Shown here: in pieces, positions 1-8,672 of the stretch
Layout: each line of letters starts with the position of its first letter
Numbering within the stretch: the first letter of the stretch is position 1
Assembly: GCA_008680965.1 (NCBI GenBank)
Contig: NAKE01000001.1
Coordinates: forward strand, 930,001-994,000
DNA from: Collinsella aerofaciens
GTDB taxonomy: Bacteria; Actinomycetota; Coriobacteriia; Coriobacteriales; Coriobacteriaceae
Length of the DNA stretch: 64,000 nucleotides
Direction of reading: 5' to 3'
The notes under the pieces: generated by a model
Seen by the model: the letters and a program-made list of their open reading frames with translations, nothing else
Databases searched by the model: none
What the model was told of the DNA's origin: nothing
Made by a program: the position numbers and the translations under genes

Positions 1-1636
1 CCGGTAGTTCGAGCGTTTTCGCACGCTCGTCATACGGCGCCAGAATGGCCTCTTCCAGCGTCTTGCAAGCGGCGGCACGCACCTTGTGCACGGCGGAAAA
101 GCCCATGCCGCAGCCTTCATCGAGCGCCACATCAAAGCTCGCAGCCTCAAAGGGCGAGGAGCCCATGCGGCCCACATGCTCAACCAGATCGGACGCCTCG
201 ACGGCGCGGGTCTTGGCGGCCTCGACGGTAAAGCCGGTAGCGGTGGCGGTGAGCGTGGGGTCGTCGCAGCAGGTGAGTGTCACGGTAAACGGCTCGCCCA
301 GACGCGCCACAACGGACACGTCTACGGCGCGGCGACGCAGCACATCGCGCTTGAGCGCGGCGCCGGCAGCGTCAATGGCGCGCTGGCTTCGAATCACGCG
401 CACACGGCAGCCCTCGGGCATGCTGCGAGGCACGCGGCACTCGATGGTGTCGCCGGCGGCGGCATCATCGGCGGCGATGGTGGTCAGGAACTGGTCGAAC
501 TCATCGTCGTGGCGAAGCTCCAGCAGATCGCCCTTGCCTACGGGCTCAAACAGCTCAATGCGGGCGATGGCAGCGCGGCGACGACGGTCGTCAGGCTTGA
601 GCCCGCGCACATCGCGGTTGGCCAGGCGGCTGCCGAGCACCGTGCCAACAATCTGGCCGCGGTTGTTGGAGCGCTCGTAGCTCATCATCTCGTCACCCGA
701 GGTACCGTCTTGATAGGCGTGCGTAAAGTCGCGGTTAAAGCAGCGCTTGAGCTGGCGCTGGCGGGCGGCATCCTCATCCTTAGAGGTCGAAACATCGGCC
801 AGCATGTCATCAATCTGATGACGATACACGTCGACGATGGAATACACGTAATCGGGGGCCTTCATGCGGCCCTCGAGCTTGAGCGATGCGGCGCCGGCGT
901 CATACAGACGACGAACGAGCTGCGATGTATTGGTATCGCGCGGGCATAGCGCGCGCTCACGACCGGCAGGGGAGAGCGAGCGGCCGTTCTCGTCGATCAG
1001 CTCGTAAGGAAGACGACAGGGCTGAGCACACATGCCGCGGTTGGCCGAGCGGCCCGCCATGGCAAAGCTCGACAGCAGGCACAGGCCCGAGTAGCAAAAG
1101 CAGATGGCGCCGTGGCTAAAGACCTCGAGGTCAACGTCGGGCGCGGCGTCGTGGATGGCGGCGATCTCGTCAATGGAGAGCTCGCGCGACAAGGTCACGC
1201 GGTCGGCGCCCTGCTCGCGGCACCAGATGGTTCCGCGGTCATCATGGATGTTCGCCTGGGTCGAGATGTGTGTCTCGATGCCGGGCATGGTGCGCTTGAC
1301 CTCAAAGAACAAACCCCAGTCCTGGATAATGAAGGCATCGGCGCCCAGCGTGGAGCAGCGATGGATGAGCTGCAGCGCGTCGCTCATCTCGGATTCCTTG
1401 ATGACGATGTTGACCGTGACGTAGACGCGCGACCCGGCTAGATGTGCGGCGCGGCAGGCCTGCTCAAAGGCCTCGTCGGTAAAGTTTGTTGCCTTGCGGC
1501 GGGCGTTGAAGCTGCCCATGCCGCAGTAGATGGCATCGGCGCCGGCAGCGAGTGCGGCGGCAAAGGGCTCCGGGCCTCCGGCGGGGGCCAAGAGCTCGGG
1601 TCTGCGGTTGGTGGTTCGACTGGCGGTTGCGGTCAT
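1..1636 (-). CDS. U32 family peptidase-like protein, 5' part (cut by left edge)
   Basis: About 545 codons read leftwards from an ATG at 1634-1636 preceded by AAAGGCAGGAT; the 3' end is outside the window. The start RRPELLAPAGG, GADAIYCGMG and THISTQANIH follow the U32 layout, and the family signature EVFSHGAICFCYSGLC lies near residues 170-185, with the likely Fe-S cysteines GMCAQPC shortly after. Characterised U32 proteins include RNA hydroxylases (RlhA, TrhP) and secreted collagenases; this one has no visible signal peptide, so an intracellular RNA-modifying role is the better guess. A second, shorter paralogue lies at 46132-48108. Confidence 0.9.
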   Translation of the reverse strand, partial: MTATASRTTNRRPELLAPAGGPEPFAAALAAGADAIYCGMGSFNARRKATNFTDEAFEQACRAAHLAGSRVYVTVNIVIKESEMSDALQLIHRCSTLGADAFIIQDWGLFFEVKRTMPGIETHISTQANIHDDRGTIWCREQGADRVTLSRELSIDEIAAIHDAAPDVDLEVFSHGAICFCYSGLCLLSSFAMAGRSANRGMCAQPCRLPYELIDENGRSLSPAGRERALCPRDTNTSQLVRRLYDAGAASLKLEGRMKAPDYVYSIVDVYRHQIDDMLADVSTSKDEDAARQRQLKRCFNRDFTHAYQDGTSGDEMMSYERSNNRGQIVGTVLGSRLANRDVRGLKPDDRRRRAAIARIELFEPVGKGDLLELRHDDEFDQFLTTIAADDAAAGDTIECRVPRSMPEGCRVRVIRSQRAIDAAGAALKRDVLRRRAVDVSVVARLGEPFTVTLTCCDDPTLTATATGFTVEAAKTRAVEASDLVEHVGRMGSSPFEAASFDVALDEGCGMGFSAVHKVRAAACKTLEEAILAPYDERAKTLELP

Positions 1637-1746
1637 ATCCTGCCTTTCAAAATGCTCAGAAACTCAAAAGTATAGTGGCGCCGTCGCGATGGGCGATGCC
1701 CGCAGCCTAAGCAGGACAAAGTCTTCAGCAGCCTCTCAGGCAACAA

Positions 1747-1777
1747 TGATCCGTTTTCCTCCGTCCCCAAGGGATCA
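1747..1777. repeat. Half copy of the palindromic intergenic repeat at 49482-49568
   Basis: Thirty-one bases here are identical to one arm (49537-49567) of the large palindrome behind tyrS. They lie between the stop of the PAS/HTH gene (1783) and the U32 gene start. Only short terminal complementarity (TGATCC/GGATCA) allows a hairpin here, so this is a solo arm. Confidence 0.75.
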
Positions 1778-1782
1778 GTGGG

Positions 1783-2439
1783 TTAGCCCTCCTTGCGGAC
1801 CTTTTGTAGATAGCGGTAGACGCTGGGCTCAGAGATGCCAAGCGCGGCGGCGGCGCAGGCAACGGCGCCCTTGAGCATAAACACGCCGTTTCCGTTGAGA
1901 TGGCGGATAACATCGACGCGGTCGGCCTGGCCGAGCGAGGCGACATCCTGCCCGCGGCTTTCGAGCAACTCGGAAATACTGCGGTCGATGAGCTCCTGTG
2001 TGGACTCCGAAAGGCTCTCGACTTCGATGGGGGAGGGCTCCGTGCGGACTGGCGCGGCGTCGAAGCAGGCCATAAGCTGCTGGGCCATGGCATTGATGTT
2101 GCGCACGGCCGAAAGATCGGTGTTGACGCACAGCATGCCGACGATCTCGCCGTTCTCGCGGATAAAGTACGTCGCGGACTCCAACGTCTTGCCACCGGCA
2201 CCGCGCCCTTCGTTGTCCGTAATAAACGGCAGGTCGCGATACTTAGGGTCGTGCATAATCTTGAGTGCCAGATCGGTAGCGGGGCCGCCAATCTTACGAC
2301 CGCTCACGATACCGTTGCGAATATCGACTATGGCGTGGTCGGGATCCGAGAAATCATGCAGGACGATCTCGCTGTTCTTGCCAAGTATCTGCTCCAGGAA
2401 ATCGACCATTGGCGAAAAGCGGCGTACGGTCTCGTTCAT
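1783..2439 (-). CDS. YheO-like PAS/helix-turn-helix transcriptional regulator
   Basis: A 218-residue protein. The ATG at 2437-2439 is chosen because AAAGGAG sits just upstream; longer in-frame extensions lack a ribosome site. Residues about 5-125 are a YheO-type PAS domain (IVLHDFSDPDHAIVDIRNG, then YFIRENGEIVGMLCVNTD). The last 60 residues form the paired HTH (RVDVIRHLNGNGVFMLKG, then ALGISEPSVYRYLQKVRKEG). Such proteins are cytoplasmic sensors that bind DNA. It is divergent from the purine permease at 2792, so control of that permease is a reasonable guess. The same architecture recurs at 26812-27465 beside molybdenum-hydroxylase maturation genes. Confidence 0.85.
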   Translation of the reverse strand: MNETVRRFSPMVDFLEQILGKNSEIVLHDFSDPDHAIVDIRNGIVSGRKIGGPATDLALKIMHDPKYRDLPFITDNEGRGAGGKTLESATYFIRENGEIVGMLCVNTDLSAVRNINAMAQQLMACFDAAPVRTEPSPIEVESLSESTQELIDRSISELLESRGQDVASLGQADRVDVIRHLNGNGVFMLKGAVACAAAALGISEPSVYRYLQKVRKEG

Positions 2440-2791
2440 GGGCAACTCCTTTGGGTGAAATCGGAAATGTGCATAACAATTTTTTCTCATGGTAACACGG
2501 TGTTTATTGACCCGCATATTCGCAGGTACATTGCGTAATATAGACGAGCGGTAGGAATTTGGCGGTAAACGGTCGACCAAAAGAAAAGTTAGATGTTATT
2601 TTGACTGGACACTTTCCTTACCTGCGGAAACACTCTATGTTAGCTGAAGAATATTCTGATAACAAAAAATTATTATTGAGAATGAGAAAATTCTTAAATA
2701 CGATATTCACCGAAGGCATAACCTCAGCCCCGCACTGCGTCACAATAGGACGCTAGATGCGAAAACAACTACTTCTAGGATTGGTGGTCAA
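2440..2791. other. Divergent AT-rich intergenic region
   Basis: Must hold the promoters of the PAS/HTH regulator (leftward) and the NCS2 permease (rightward). It is clearly more AT-rich than its surroundings, especially 2640-2710. I see no purine-riboswitch core and no convincing gene; a 65-codon reading frame at 2559-2756 has a TTG start, no ribosome site and no recognisable sequence. Confidence 0.5.
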
Positions 2792-4186
2792 ATGGCCCAG
2801 GAGACGGTTACGAACGGCACTGAAGCCCTGTTCACTCGTGAAGGCATGCCGCCCGTTAAGGAAATGATCCCGTGTGCCCTTCAGCACGTGCTGGCATCGT
2901 TTGCCGGCATCATTACCCCGGCGGTCATCATGGCGGGCGTCTACGGCTTTAATAGCCAGCAGAGCACCGACATCATTCAGGTTGCGCTCATTCTTTCGGC
3001 ACTCGACACAGCCCTTCAGGCCTTCGCTCCCTTCCGTCGCATCGGCGGCGGCCTACCCATCGTCATGGGCGTCTCGTTCGCGTTCCTGCCGGCCCTGCAG
3101 GCCATGGGCGCCTCGGGCTTTAGCTTTGGTGCGCTGCTGGGCGGCGAGATTGTCGGCGGTGCCGTCGCGGCCCTCTTTGGTCTGGCCTACAGCAAGATTA
3201 AGTGGCTGTTCCCGCCCGTCGTGACCGGTACGGTCATCTTCTCCATCGGCGTTTCGCTGTATCCCACGGCCGTCAAGTATATGGCCGGCGGTATGGGCAC
3301 GCCGCTGTGGGGCACCCCGCAGGCCTGGTGCGTCGCTCTTATCACCTTCGCCGTGGTCTTTGCGCTCGCCAACTTTGGCAAGGGTACGCTCAAGCTGGGA
3401 TCCGTGTTCTTTGGCATGATCGTTGGCATGATCGTTTCGATCCCCTTTGGCATGATCGATTTCTCCAGCGTCGCCACCGCTCAGGTCTTCGCCCTTCCCA
3501 AGCTCATGCCCTACGCGCTCGAGTTTGATCCCGAGGTCTGCATTACCCTCGCCGTCGTGTTCCCCATGGTTGCCATCCAGGTTATCGGTGACGTCTCCGC
3601 CGCCTGCCTGGGCTCCATCGACCGTATGCCCACCGAGCGCGAGCTCTCCGGCGCTATCGTGTCCCAGGGCATCACATCTATGGTCGGCGGTCTGCTGGGC
3701 GGTCTTCCCACCAGCGCCCTTGGCCAGAACGTGGGCATCATCTGCTCCAACAAGGTCGTCAACAAGTGGGTTTTTGTGACCATCGCGGCCGTCTTTGCCA
3801 TCGCCGGTCTGTTCCCGCAGCTTTCTGCCGTCCTTTCCGCTATCCCGCAGCCCGTCATCGGCGGCGCGACCGTCGGCGTCTTTGGCACCATCACCATGAA
3901 CGGCGTGCGCATGTTCACCCGCGAGGGCCTCACGCAGCGCACCACCACCATCGTCGGCACCTCCGTCGTCTTTGGCCTGGGTATCTGGATGGCCAGCGGT
4001 TGCCTTGCCGGCGAGGGTATGCCCACCTGGGTGTCCACCGTCATCGGCTCCAATGCCGTAACCCCCACCGCCATCATGGCCATTGTCCTTAACCTGATCC
4101 TTCCGCAGACGCCGGTCGTGGCTCAGCACATCGATGCTGCCAAGGACGCTGCCGTGGATCTGGTCTTGCCCGAGAGCAAGAAGTAG
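2792..4186 (+). CDS. NCS2 family purine (xanthine/uric acid) permease
   Basis: A 464-residue integral membrane protein of the nucleobase-cation symporter-2 family, with the expected 12-14 hydrophobic segments. Family features seen: MIPCALQHVLASFAGIITPA near the N-terminus, GGGLPIVMGVSFAFLPALQA, the signature-like block QVIGDVSAACLGSIDRM, and GLLGGLPTSALGQNVGIIC. The sequence resembles the xanthine/urate branch more than uracil permeases; the exact substrate cannot be read from sequence. Start is the ATG at 2792 with a modest AGGATTGGTGG upstream. It is divergent from a PAS/HTH regulator, which may sense purines. The xdhC/yqeB/mocA cluster at 27.6-30.9 kb and adenine deaminase at 49.7 kb fit the same purine theme. 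Confidence 0.88.
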   Translation: MAQETVTNGTEALFTREGMPPVKEMIPCALQHVLASFAGIITPAVIMAGVYGFNSQQSTDIIQVALILSALDTALQAFAPFRRIGGGLPIVMGVSFAFLPALQAMGASGFSFGALLGGEIVGGAVAALFGLAYSKIKWLFPPVVTGTVIFSIGVSLYPTAVKYMAGGMGTPLWGTPQAWCVALITFAVVFALANFGKGTLKLGSVFFGMIVGMIVSIPFGMIDFSSVATAQVFALPKLMPYALEFDPEVCITLAVVFPMVAIQVIGDVSAACLGSIDRMPTERELSGAIVSQGITSMVGGLLGGLPTSALGQNVGIICSNKVVNKWVFVTIAAVFAIAGLFPQLSAVLSAIPQPVIGGATVGVFGTITMNGVRMFTREGLTQRTTTIVGTSVVFGLGIWMASGCLAGEGMPTWVSTVIGSNAVTPTAIMAIVLNLILPQTPVVAQHIDAAKDAAVDLVLPESKK

Positions 4187-4202
4187 CCAATTCGGTGCTA
4201 TT

Positions 4203-4234
4203 CGTCGGCGGACGCATCGCCTCGTCCGCCGACG
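4203..4234 (+). terminator. GC-rich hairpin after the permease
   Basis: A perfect 12-bp stem (4203-4214 with 4223-4234) and 8-base loop start 16 bases after the permease stop. There is no T-run after it, so it may be an mRNA-stabilising hairpin rather than a true intrinsic terminator. Confidence 0.5.
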
Positions 4235-4290
4235 TCATGCGGTGCCGAGCCGCACTTCAACCGCCCCTTTTTCGTGTGCCGCTTGTCGAA

Positions 4291-4346
4291 TTACGTTATA
4301 GCTAGCTATATTATAGGAAGGTATAATATAGCTAGCTATAACGTAA
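4291..4346. repeat. Perfect 25-bp inverted repeat upstream of ATPase gene
   Basis: Arms 4291-4315 and 4322-4346 are exact reverse complements, separated by GGAAGG. Each arm contains TAGCTAGCTATA. The right arm ends just before the ribosome site (AAAAGGAGG) of the ATPase gene. TTGTCG at 4283-4288 followed 18 bases later by TATATT at 4307-4312 could be a promoter lying inside the left arm, so the repeat may be an operator; transcribed, it would form a very long hairpin. Confidence 0.8.
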
Positions 4347-4361
4347 AAGGAGGATGGCCCT

Positions 4362-5753
4362 ATGTTTATCGGAAGAACAGCGGAAATGTCCGAGCTCAAT
4401 CGACTGTATGGCACGGACTCCTTTGAGATGCCTGTGATTTATGGCCGTCGTCGTGTGGGCAAAACGCGCCTTATCACAGAGTTCATCCAAGGCAAGAAGG
4501 CTATTTACTTTCAAGCTCGTCGTACCAATGCGGAGGCAAACCTGCACGGCTTTAGCCAGGCGATACTTGCGGGTTCGGTTGGTGCTGCAGGTGTGTCGTT
4601 TCGTAGTTTTGACGAGGCGTTCGATGCATTGGCCACCATGGCTCGCACGGAACGTTTGATTGTCGTGATTGACGAGTATCCCTATCTCGCCCAATCGAAT
4701 CCCGAGATCAGCTCGTTGCTGCAAGACAAGATCGATCACCTGTACAAAGAGACCAAGCTCATGCTTATCCTGTGCGGGTCGTCGCTTTCGTTCATGGAAG
4801 AGCAGGTGCTGGGCTACGAGAGCCCACTATACGGTAGGCGCACGGCCCAGTTTAAGATCATGCCACTCGATTTTACGACAACCCTCGGCTTGTGGCAGAG
4901 CATGGGTCGTGAAGACGCTGCGGTTTGCTATGGCATGACGGGCGGCATTCCTGCATATATCGAGAAAGTCGATCCTACCGTATCGCTTAAGGACAACGTC
5001 AAGCGTCTTTTTCTTACTCCTACGGGCTATCTCTTTGAGGAGCCGAGTAACCTGCTGTTGCAAGAGTGCCGCAATCCCGAGCAATATGATGCGATCGTGC
5101 AAGCAATTGCTCAGGGGCGCTCGAAGATCTCGGAGATTGCGAGCTCTACGGGAATCCCTGCGAGCAACGTAAAGAGCTATGTGGATAAGCTGGCGTCGCT
5201 TGGGATTGTCGAGCGCGAGCTGCCCCTAAACGAGACGAGCAATAAGCGAGCCGTGTATCTGCTGAGCGACCAGATGTTTAGGTTCTGGTACAAGTTTGTG
5301 CCGCAGAATATCGGACTGATCCAAAACGACATGGCCGAGATGGCGTATAAGCGCATTGAGCCGCGCATATCGGATTACATGGGTACGGTCTTTGAGCTTA
5401 TATGCAGGCAATACATGTACGAACTTGCGCGGGCGGGCCAGCTCGATGTGGTTCCGGCGAGCGTCGGGCGCTGGTGGGGGACGGATAATCGCACGCATAC
5501 GCAGGAAGAAATCGACTTGATTGTTGACGATGGCGAGGGCGCTGCACTGTTTGCGGAGAGCAAATGGCGCAATGAGCCGGCGGGCGAAGACGTGCTGCAA
5601 AAGCTCGTGTACCGAAGCGAGCTCTTTAGGCGGCAGCATAAAAGCTACGTGATCTTCTCGAAGCGTGGCTTTACGCAAGGATGTCAGGAAGCTGCGGCGA
5701 GCAGGGGAGATACCAAGCTGATTTCGTTTGCCGAGATGTGCGAGCGGAGATAA
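4362..5753 (+). CDS. AAA ATPase of the archaeal-type family with C-terminal DUF234 domain
   Basis: A 463-residue protein beginning at an ATG behind AAAAGGAGG. Walker A is GRRRVGKTRL (residues about 29-38) and Walker B is LIVVIDEYPYLAQ (about 100-112), followed by SSLSFMEEQVLG, typical of this P-loop family. A winged-helix segment (GRSKISEIASSTGIPASNVKSYVDKL) precedes the C-terminal DUF234 region, where EEIDLIVDD and FAESKW look like the D and E-x-K positions of a PDDEXK-type nuclease fold. Related proteins are mobile and defence-associated, but their job is not established. The gene is monocistronic and sits behind a 25-bp inverted repeat; a fragment of another ATPase lies downstream. Confidence 0.85.
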   Translation: MFIGRTAEMSELNRLYGTDSFEMPVIYGRRRVGKTRLITEFIQGKKAIYFQARRTNAEANLHGFSQAILAGSVGAAGVSFRSFDEAFDALATMARTERLIVVIDEYPYLAQSNPEISSLLQDKIDHLYKETKLMLILCGSSLSFMEEQVLGYESPLYGRRTAQFKIMPLDFTTTLGLWQSMGREDAAVCYGMTGGIPAYIEKVDPTVSLKDNVKRLFLTPTGYLFEEPSNLLLQECRNPEQYDAIVQAIAQGRSKISEIASSTGIPASNVKSYVDKLASLGIVERELPLNETSNKRAVYLLSDQMFRFWYKFVPQNIGLIQNDMAEMAYKRIEPRISDYMGTVFELICRQYMYELARAGQLDVVPASVGRWWGTDNRTHTQEEIDLIVDDGEGAALFAESKWRNEPAGEDVLQKLVYRSELFRRQHKSYVIFSKRGFTQGCQEAAASRGDTKLISFAEMCERR

Positions 5754-5814
5754 CCAAGCGCGCTCTGATGTAATGCTCGGAATGGATCGCGCTTTCCGGA
5801 TCGCCCTTCAAGCG

Positions 5815-5934
5815 GAAAGCGCGTCTCAGAATGCCGCACCGGCGTTTTTGGCGGTCGTGGTTGGAAAGGGGAGCATTGCCTACACACGCGACGACGGCGT
5901 GGCGGTGATCCCCATGGCGGCACTTGGTGCGTAG
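5815..5934 (+). pseudogene. C-terminal remnant of a DUF4143-type ATPase
   Basis: The translation PAFLAVVVGKGSIAYTRDDG, then VAVIPMAALGA and a stop, matches the usual C-terminal end of DUF4143-type AAA proteins (a strand ending in tyrosine, then R-x-DGV and a hydrophobic end). Nothing upstream encodes the rest of such a protein, so this is read as a degraded leftover next to the intact DUF234-type ATPase. Recognition is by eye only. Confidence 0.45.
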
Positions 5935-6183
5935 TGGTTTTGCGGGCGTGCCGTGCTTCCTTTACCGAAAATCCATTTGGTAAACCAGATGCTCGCGGAT
6001 AGAATAAAGTTGACGGCAGCCCAAGTTCTGGAGAGCTGGGCAGCGCCGTTGCTTGGTCAAGAGGTCAGTGCCTAAATGGCAGCGACTTGTTATGCTTCGA
6101 ACGCTGCTTGAGTGCCTCGGAAAGTTCGATAAGCGCCGTGAAGAGCGAGACCAAAGCAACCAAGAGCTCTACGAGCTCTGATG

Positions 6184-6226
6184 GGCCCGGGATGACCGCT
6201 GATTCAAGTCACCGGGCCTAAACTTT
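6184..6226 (+). terminator. Probable intrinsic terminator
   Basis: GGCCCGG (6184-6190) pairs with CCGGGCC (6212-6218) with an inner TGAC/GTCA pair, followed by a short T-run near 6224. It ends the decayed region before the exonuclease gene. Confidence 0.5.
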
Positions 6227-6384
6227 TTCATGCAATTGAATAGAGCGGGCGACTTTCTTGGGGCCGTCTGCATGGCGAGTGCCCGGCGTATGGCATTGCG
6301 CCCTGCTTTCATGTCCGCGCGGGCGCCTATCCTTACGGCAATGTAGCCGCCTATGTAGCAAGCGGCAGGCAACGGAGAAAGGCC

Positions 6385-7125
6385 ATGACCGTGTCAGCTG
6401 AAAAGACGCCGTGTATCTCGGCTATCGATACGACGAACTTTGCGCGCCAGATCGTGCTGGACTTTGAGTTTGCGCCGGTGCCAAAGCAGCGCCAGCGCCG
6501 TGGACTGCGCAATGAGATTATCGAGATCGGCGCCGTCAAGCTCGATTACCACGGCAACGTTATGGGCGAGTTCTCGCAGTTTGTGCAGACGGAATTTACC
6601 GAAGGCGTTGCGTTTCCCGTTCGCGAGCTTACGGGGATATCGGCCGTGGACACCGCGATGGCCGATCCGCTCTATGTGGTGATCAAAAGGCTCAGCGATT
6701 GGATCGGTCGCTACTCCGCCCAGATAGTTTGCTGGAGCGGGGCGGATCGTCGACAGCTCTTGACCGAGTGCCAGGCAAAGCACATCGACCTTGCCGAATT
6801 TCCTACGGACTGGGCCGACCTGCAGGCGTTTTACACCTCGATCATGGACGTGGGCGGCCACGGGCGCGTTTCTTTGAGTGACGCGGCAACGTGGTTTGGC
6901 ATCGAGTTCGACGAGTCGACGGGCCACGCCCACAGCGCCCTTGCCGATGCGCGCGTGACCGCCAAGCTGCTCAAGCAGATGATGGAGGGGGACTATCACG
7001 TGAGTCCGCGCGCCCAGGAAGTCCGCCAACGGTGGGGGATGGGCGAGCGACCTCAGACACGCCTTTCCAGCAAGTGCCCCGAGCTAGGAGACCTGCTGCT
7101 GAAGCTGAAGGCGGAGGGGAGGTAG
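6385..7125 (+). CDS. DnaQ-like (DEDDh) 3'-5' exonuclease
   Basis: A 246-residue protein with the ATG at 6385 behind CGGAGAAAGG. The DEDD exonuclease fold is visible: motif I VLDFEFAP (residues about 25-32), motif II around LSDWIGRYSAQIVCWSGADRR, and motif III HAHSALADARVTAKLL with the H-x4-D pair of the DEDDh subclass. About 20 N-terminal residues precede the nuclease core and a basic tail of 40 residues follows it. Similar stand-alone proteins (KapD/ExoX-like) degrade DNA or RNA in the cytoplasm; the substrate is not evident here. It is convergent with the unknown gene at 7168-8403. Confidence 0.85.
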   Translation: MTVSAEKTPCISAIDTTNFARQIVLDFEFAPVPKQRQRRGLRNEIIEIGAVKLDYHGNVMGEFSQFVQTEFTEGVAFPVRELTGISAVDTAMADPLYVVIKRLSDWIGRYSAQIVCWSGADRRQLLTECQAKHIDLAEFPTDWADLQAFYTSIMDVGGHGRVSLSDAATWFGIEFDESTGHAHSALADARVTAKLLKQMMEGDYHVSPRAQEVRQRWGMGERPQTRLSSKCPELGDLLLKLKAEGR

Positions 7126-7167
7126 GGGCGTTAGCTGTCTGCACTCGCCCGTGCCTGTCGCGTATCG

Positions 7168-8403
7168 TTACTCTTCCTGCTGCTTGGCAGGCAAGATGTA
7201 GACGTTCTCGGCGTCCACGGCGATCTGCGTGGGGCGGTTGTAGAGGGTGTCGATCTCCTTTACGCTCTGCTTGAACGGCGCAACGTCGGGCGTCTTTGCC
7301 TGATGGAGCTTCTCGAGGAGTTTCTCGGATTGCCTGTCGTTGAACCTGCCGATGTCCTCTCCTGCGCCCTCGAGCGCTTCGTCGATGAGTGTATGGTCGC
7401 CCACGGGGGTCTTTGCGATGGCACGCCCTAGCAACTTGCCAGCGGATGCGATGCCGCCCAGCAGCGCCGAATCGACGGTGTCGGCAGTTCCCGCCTCAAG
7501 GGCGTCGTAACACTCGGTGTAGAGCTCACGGTAGGCGAGTGAATCGGCCTCAATCTTCGCGATGGCGTCCGCGAGCTTTGCGGGCTCGAAGTTCTGGGCG
7601 AGCATAGGTTCGAGGAACAGCGAGAACGCGTGGATGTAGGTGGCGAGCTGGCAGTCTTTGAGGTAGTCGAGCACCTTGTCGAGGCGTCTGCCCAAGCCGT
7701 CTCGCACCTCGATGAACCCTTTCTTTTTCAGATCCGCCTGCGCCTGCGAGCGGAAGAGTTCCATGTCCTGCGCGGACGACTGCTTGATGTCGAGCACCTT
7801 CATATGGGCGTTTGCCATGTAGGTGGTGTTGCCGTAGTTGAGGCCGTAACCGTTGAGGATGTCTGCGAGCGTCTTGAGGTTGCCGCGCATGTCGGCCTTG
7901 TCACGCTGGCGCATGTACTCGAACATTTCGTCGACGGACTCCTGGATGGAGTCGAGCTTTTGGTTTATCTGTGCGATTGCGGCTGCCATGAATAGCGACG
8001 TTGGATCGTAAGGCACCTGCGTGACGCTCGTGGCGATGTCGCCCTCGACTACGTGGAAGCGCGCCTGCCCAAGGCCCTTGGCGGCGTCGCGGTAGCCCCC
8101 TGTGAGACCGCTGCCGTCCTTGAACGAGTTGAGTTTCGTCGGATCGAGCGGGTTGCCATATTTGTCAGTCGCCTGGAGCAGCGTGGGCACGCTCACCGTG
8201 TTGGTGACGGTGCGAAACATCGAGGGGAGCGAGGCGAACGCCACGCCGAGTTGGGGAATTCGCTCGAGCGGTAGCTTGATGGCGCCGGAGACGTCCACCC
8301 GCTCCTGGGTGAGCGCGAGGTGGATTTTGGTGGATGCGAGCTGTTTTGCAGCGAGTTCCTCTCGACTGCCGTCCGTCGAGGGTTTGATCTCGTTGTCTGC
8401 CAT
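7168..8403 (-). CDS. Hypothetical protein, helical, function unknown
   Basis: A 411-residue soluble-looking protein; the ATG at 8401-8403 is preferred because AAGGAG lies 7 bases upstream. I do not recognise a named domain. The central part (about residues 140-200) has long charged heptad-like stretches (INQKLDSIQESVDEMFEYMR) suggestive of coiled coil, and a glycine-containing motif GGIASAGKLLGRAIAKTP lies near residue 325. There is no signal peptide or clear membrane segment. It stands alone between the exonuclease (convergent) and the HEPN-like/CBS gene (divergent), next to the defence island. Confidence 0.75.
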   Translation of the reverse strand: MADNEIKPSTDGSREELAAKQLASTKIHLALTQERVDVSGAIKLPLERIPQLGVAFASLPSMFRTVTNTVSVPTLLQATDKYGNPLDPTKLNSFKDGSGLTGGYRDAAKGLGQARFHVVEGDIATSVTQVPYDPTSLFMAAAIAQINQKLDSIQESVDEMFEYMRQRDKADMRGNLKTLADILNGYGLNYGNTTYMANAHMKVLDIKQSSAQDMELFRSQAQADLKKKGFIEVRDGLGRRLDKVLDYLKDCQLATYIHAFSLFLEPMLAQNFEPAKLADAIAKIEADSLAYRELYTECYDALEAGTADTVDSALLGGIASAGKLLGRAIAKTPVGDHTLIDEALEGAGEDIGRFNDRQSEKLLEKLHQAKTPDVAPFKQSVKEIDTLYNRPTQIAVDAENVYILPAKQQEE

Positions 8404-8672
8404 AGCGTGCTCCTTGCTTACGTTAATAGTCGCGGGCATTATCTCACCGTTGTGTGACCTGCTGGGACGGGATGGATTAGCGGTAGTACGAGGCCGATTG
8501 ACGGTCGAGGTACGTCAGCCGTATGGGCTTTCCTACGGGTGCCCATGCCGGTAAGCCTGCGTTCGATGCCGCTTGTCGAGACCGAATGCAGGGCGCTTGA
8601 TATCACACGTATAATTGCGCTTGTTTAGCTGTGCGAATGCGTCCCGAAGCTATTTTTGCGGGAGGTTTCGGT

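Larger units (their letters stand above)
5754..6384. other. Gene-poor stretch with decayed coding fragments
   Basis: Holds the C-terminal ATPase remnant at about 5815-5934, two overlapping short open stretches (5990-6073 and 6014-6181, the latter ending KFDKRREERDQSNQELYEL) that look like frame-broken coding sequence without ribosome sites, and a terminator-like hairpin at 6184-6226. No intact gene was seen. Confidence 0.55.

Noticed and set aside
2559..2756. 65-codon gene before the permease
   Set aside because: TTG start, no ribosome site, AT-rich and no recognisable product.
2580..2791. Purine riboswitch before the permease
   Set aside because: No match to the conserved purine-aptamer core was seen.
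3053..4129. Long leftward frames across the permease
   Set aside because: They are antisense to a clear membrane protein with good codon pattern; the same holds for other long antisense frames in this high-GC sequence.
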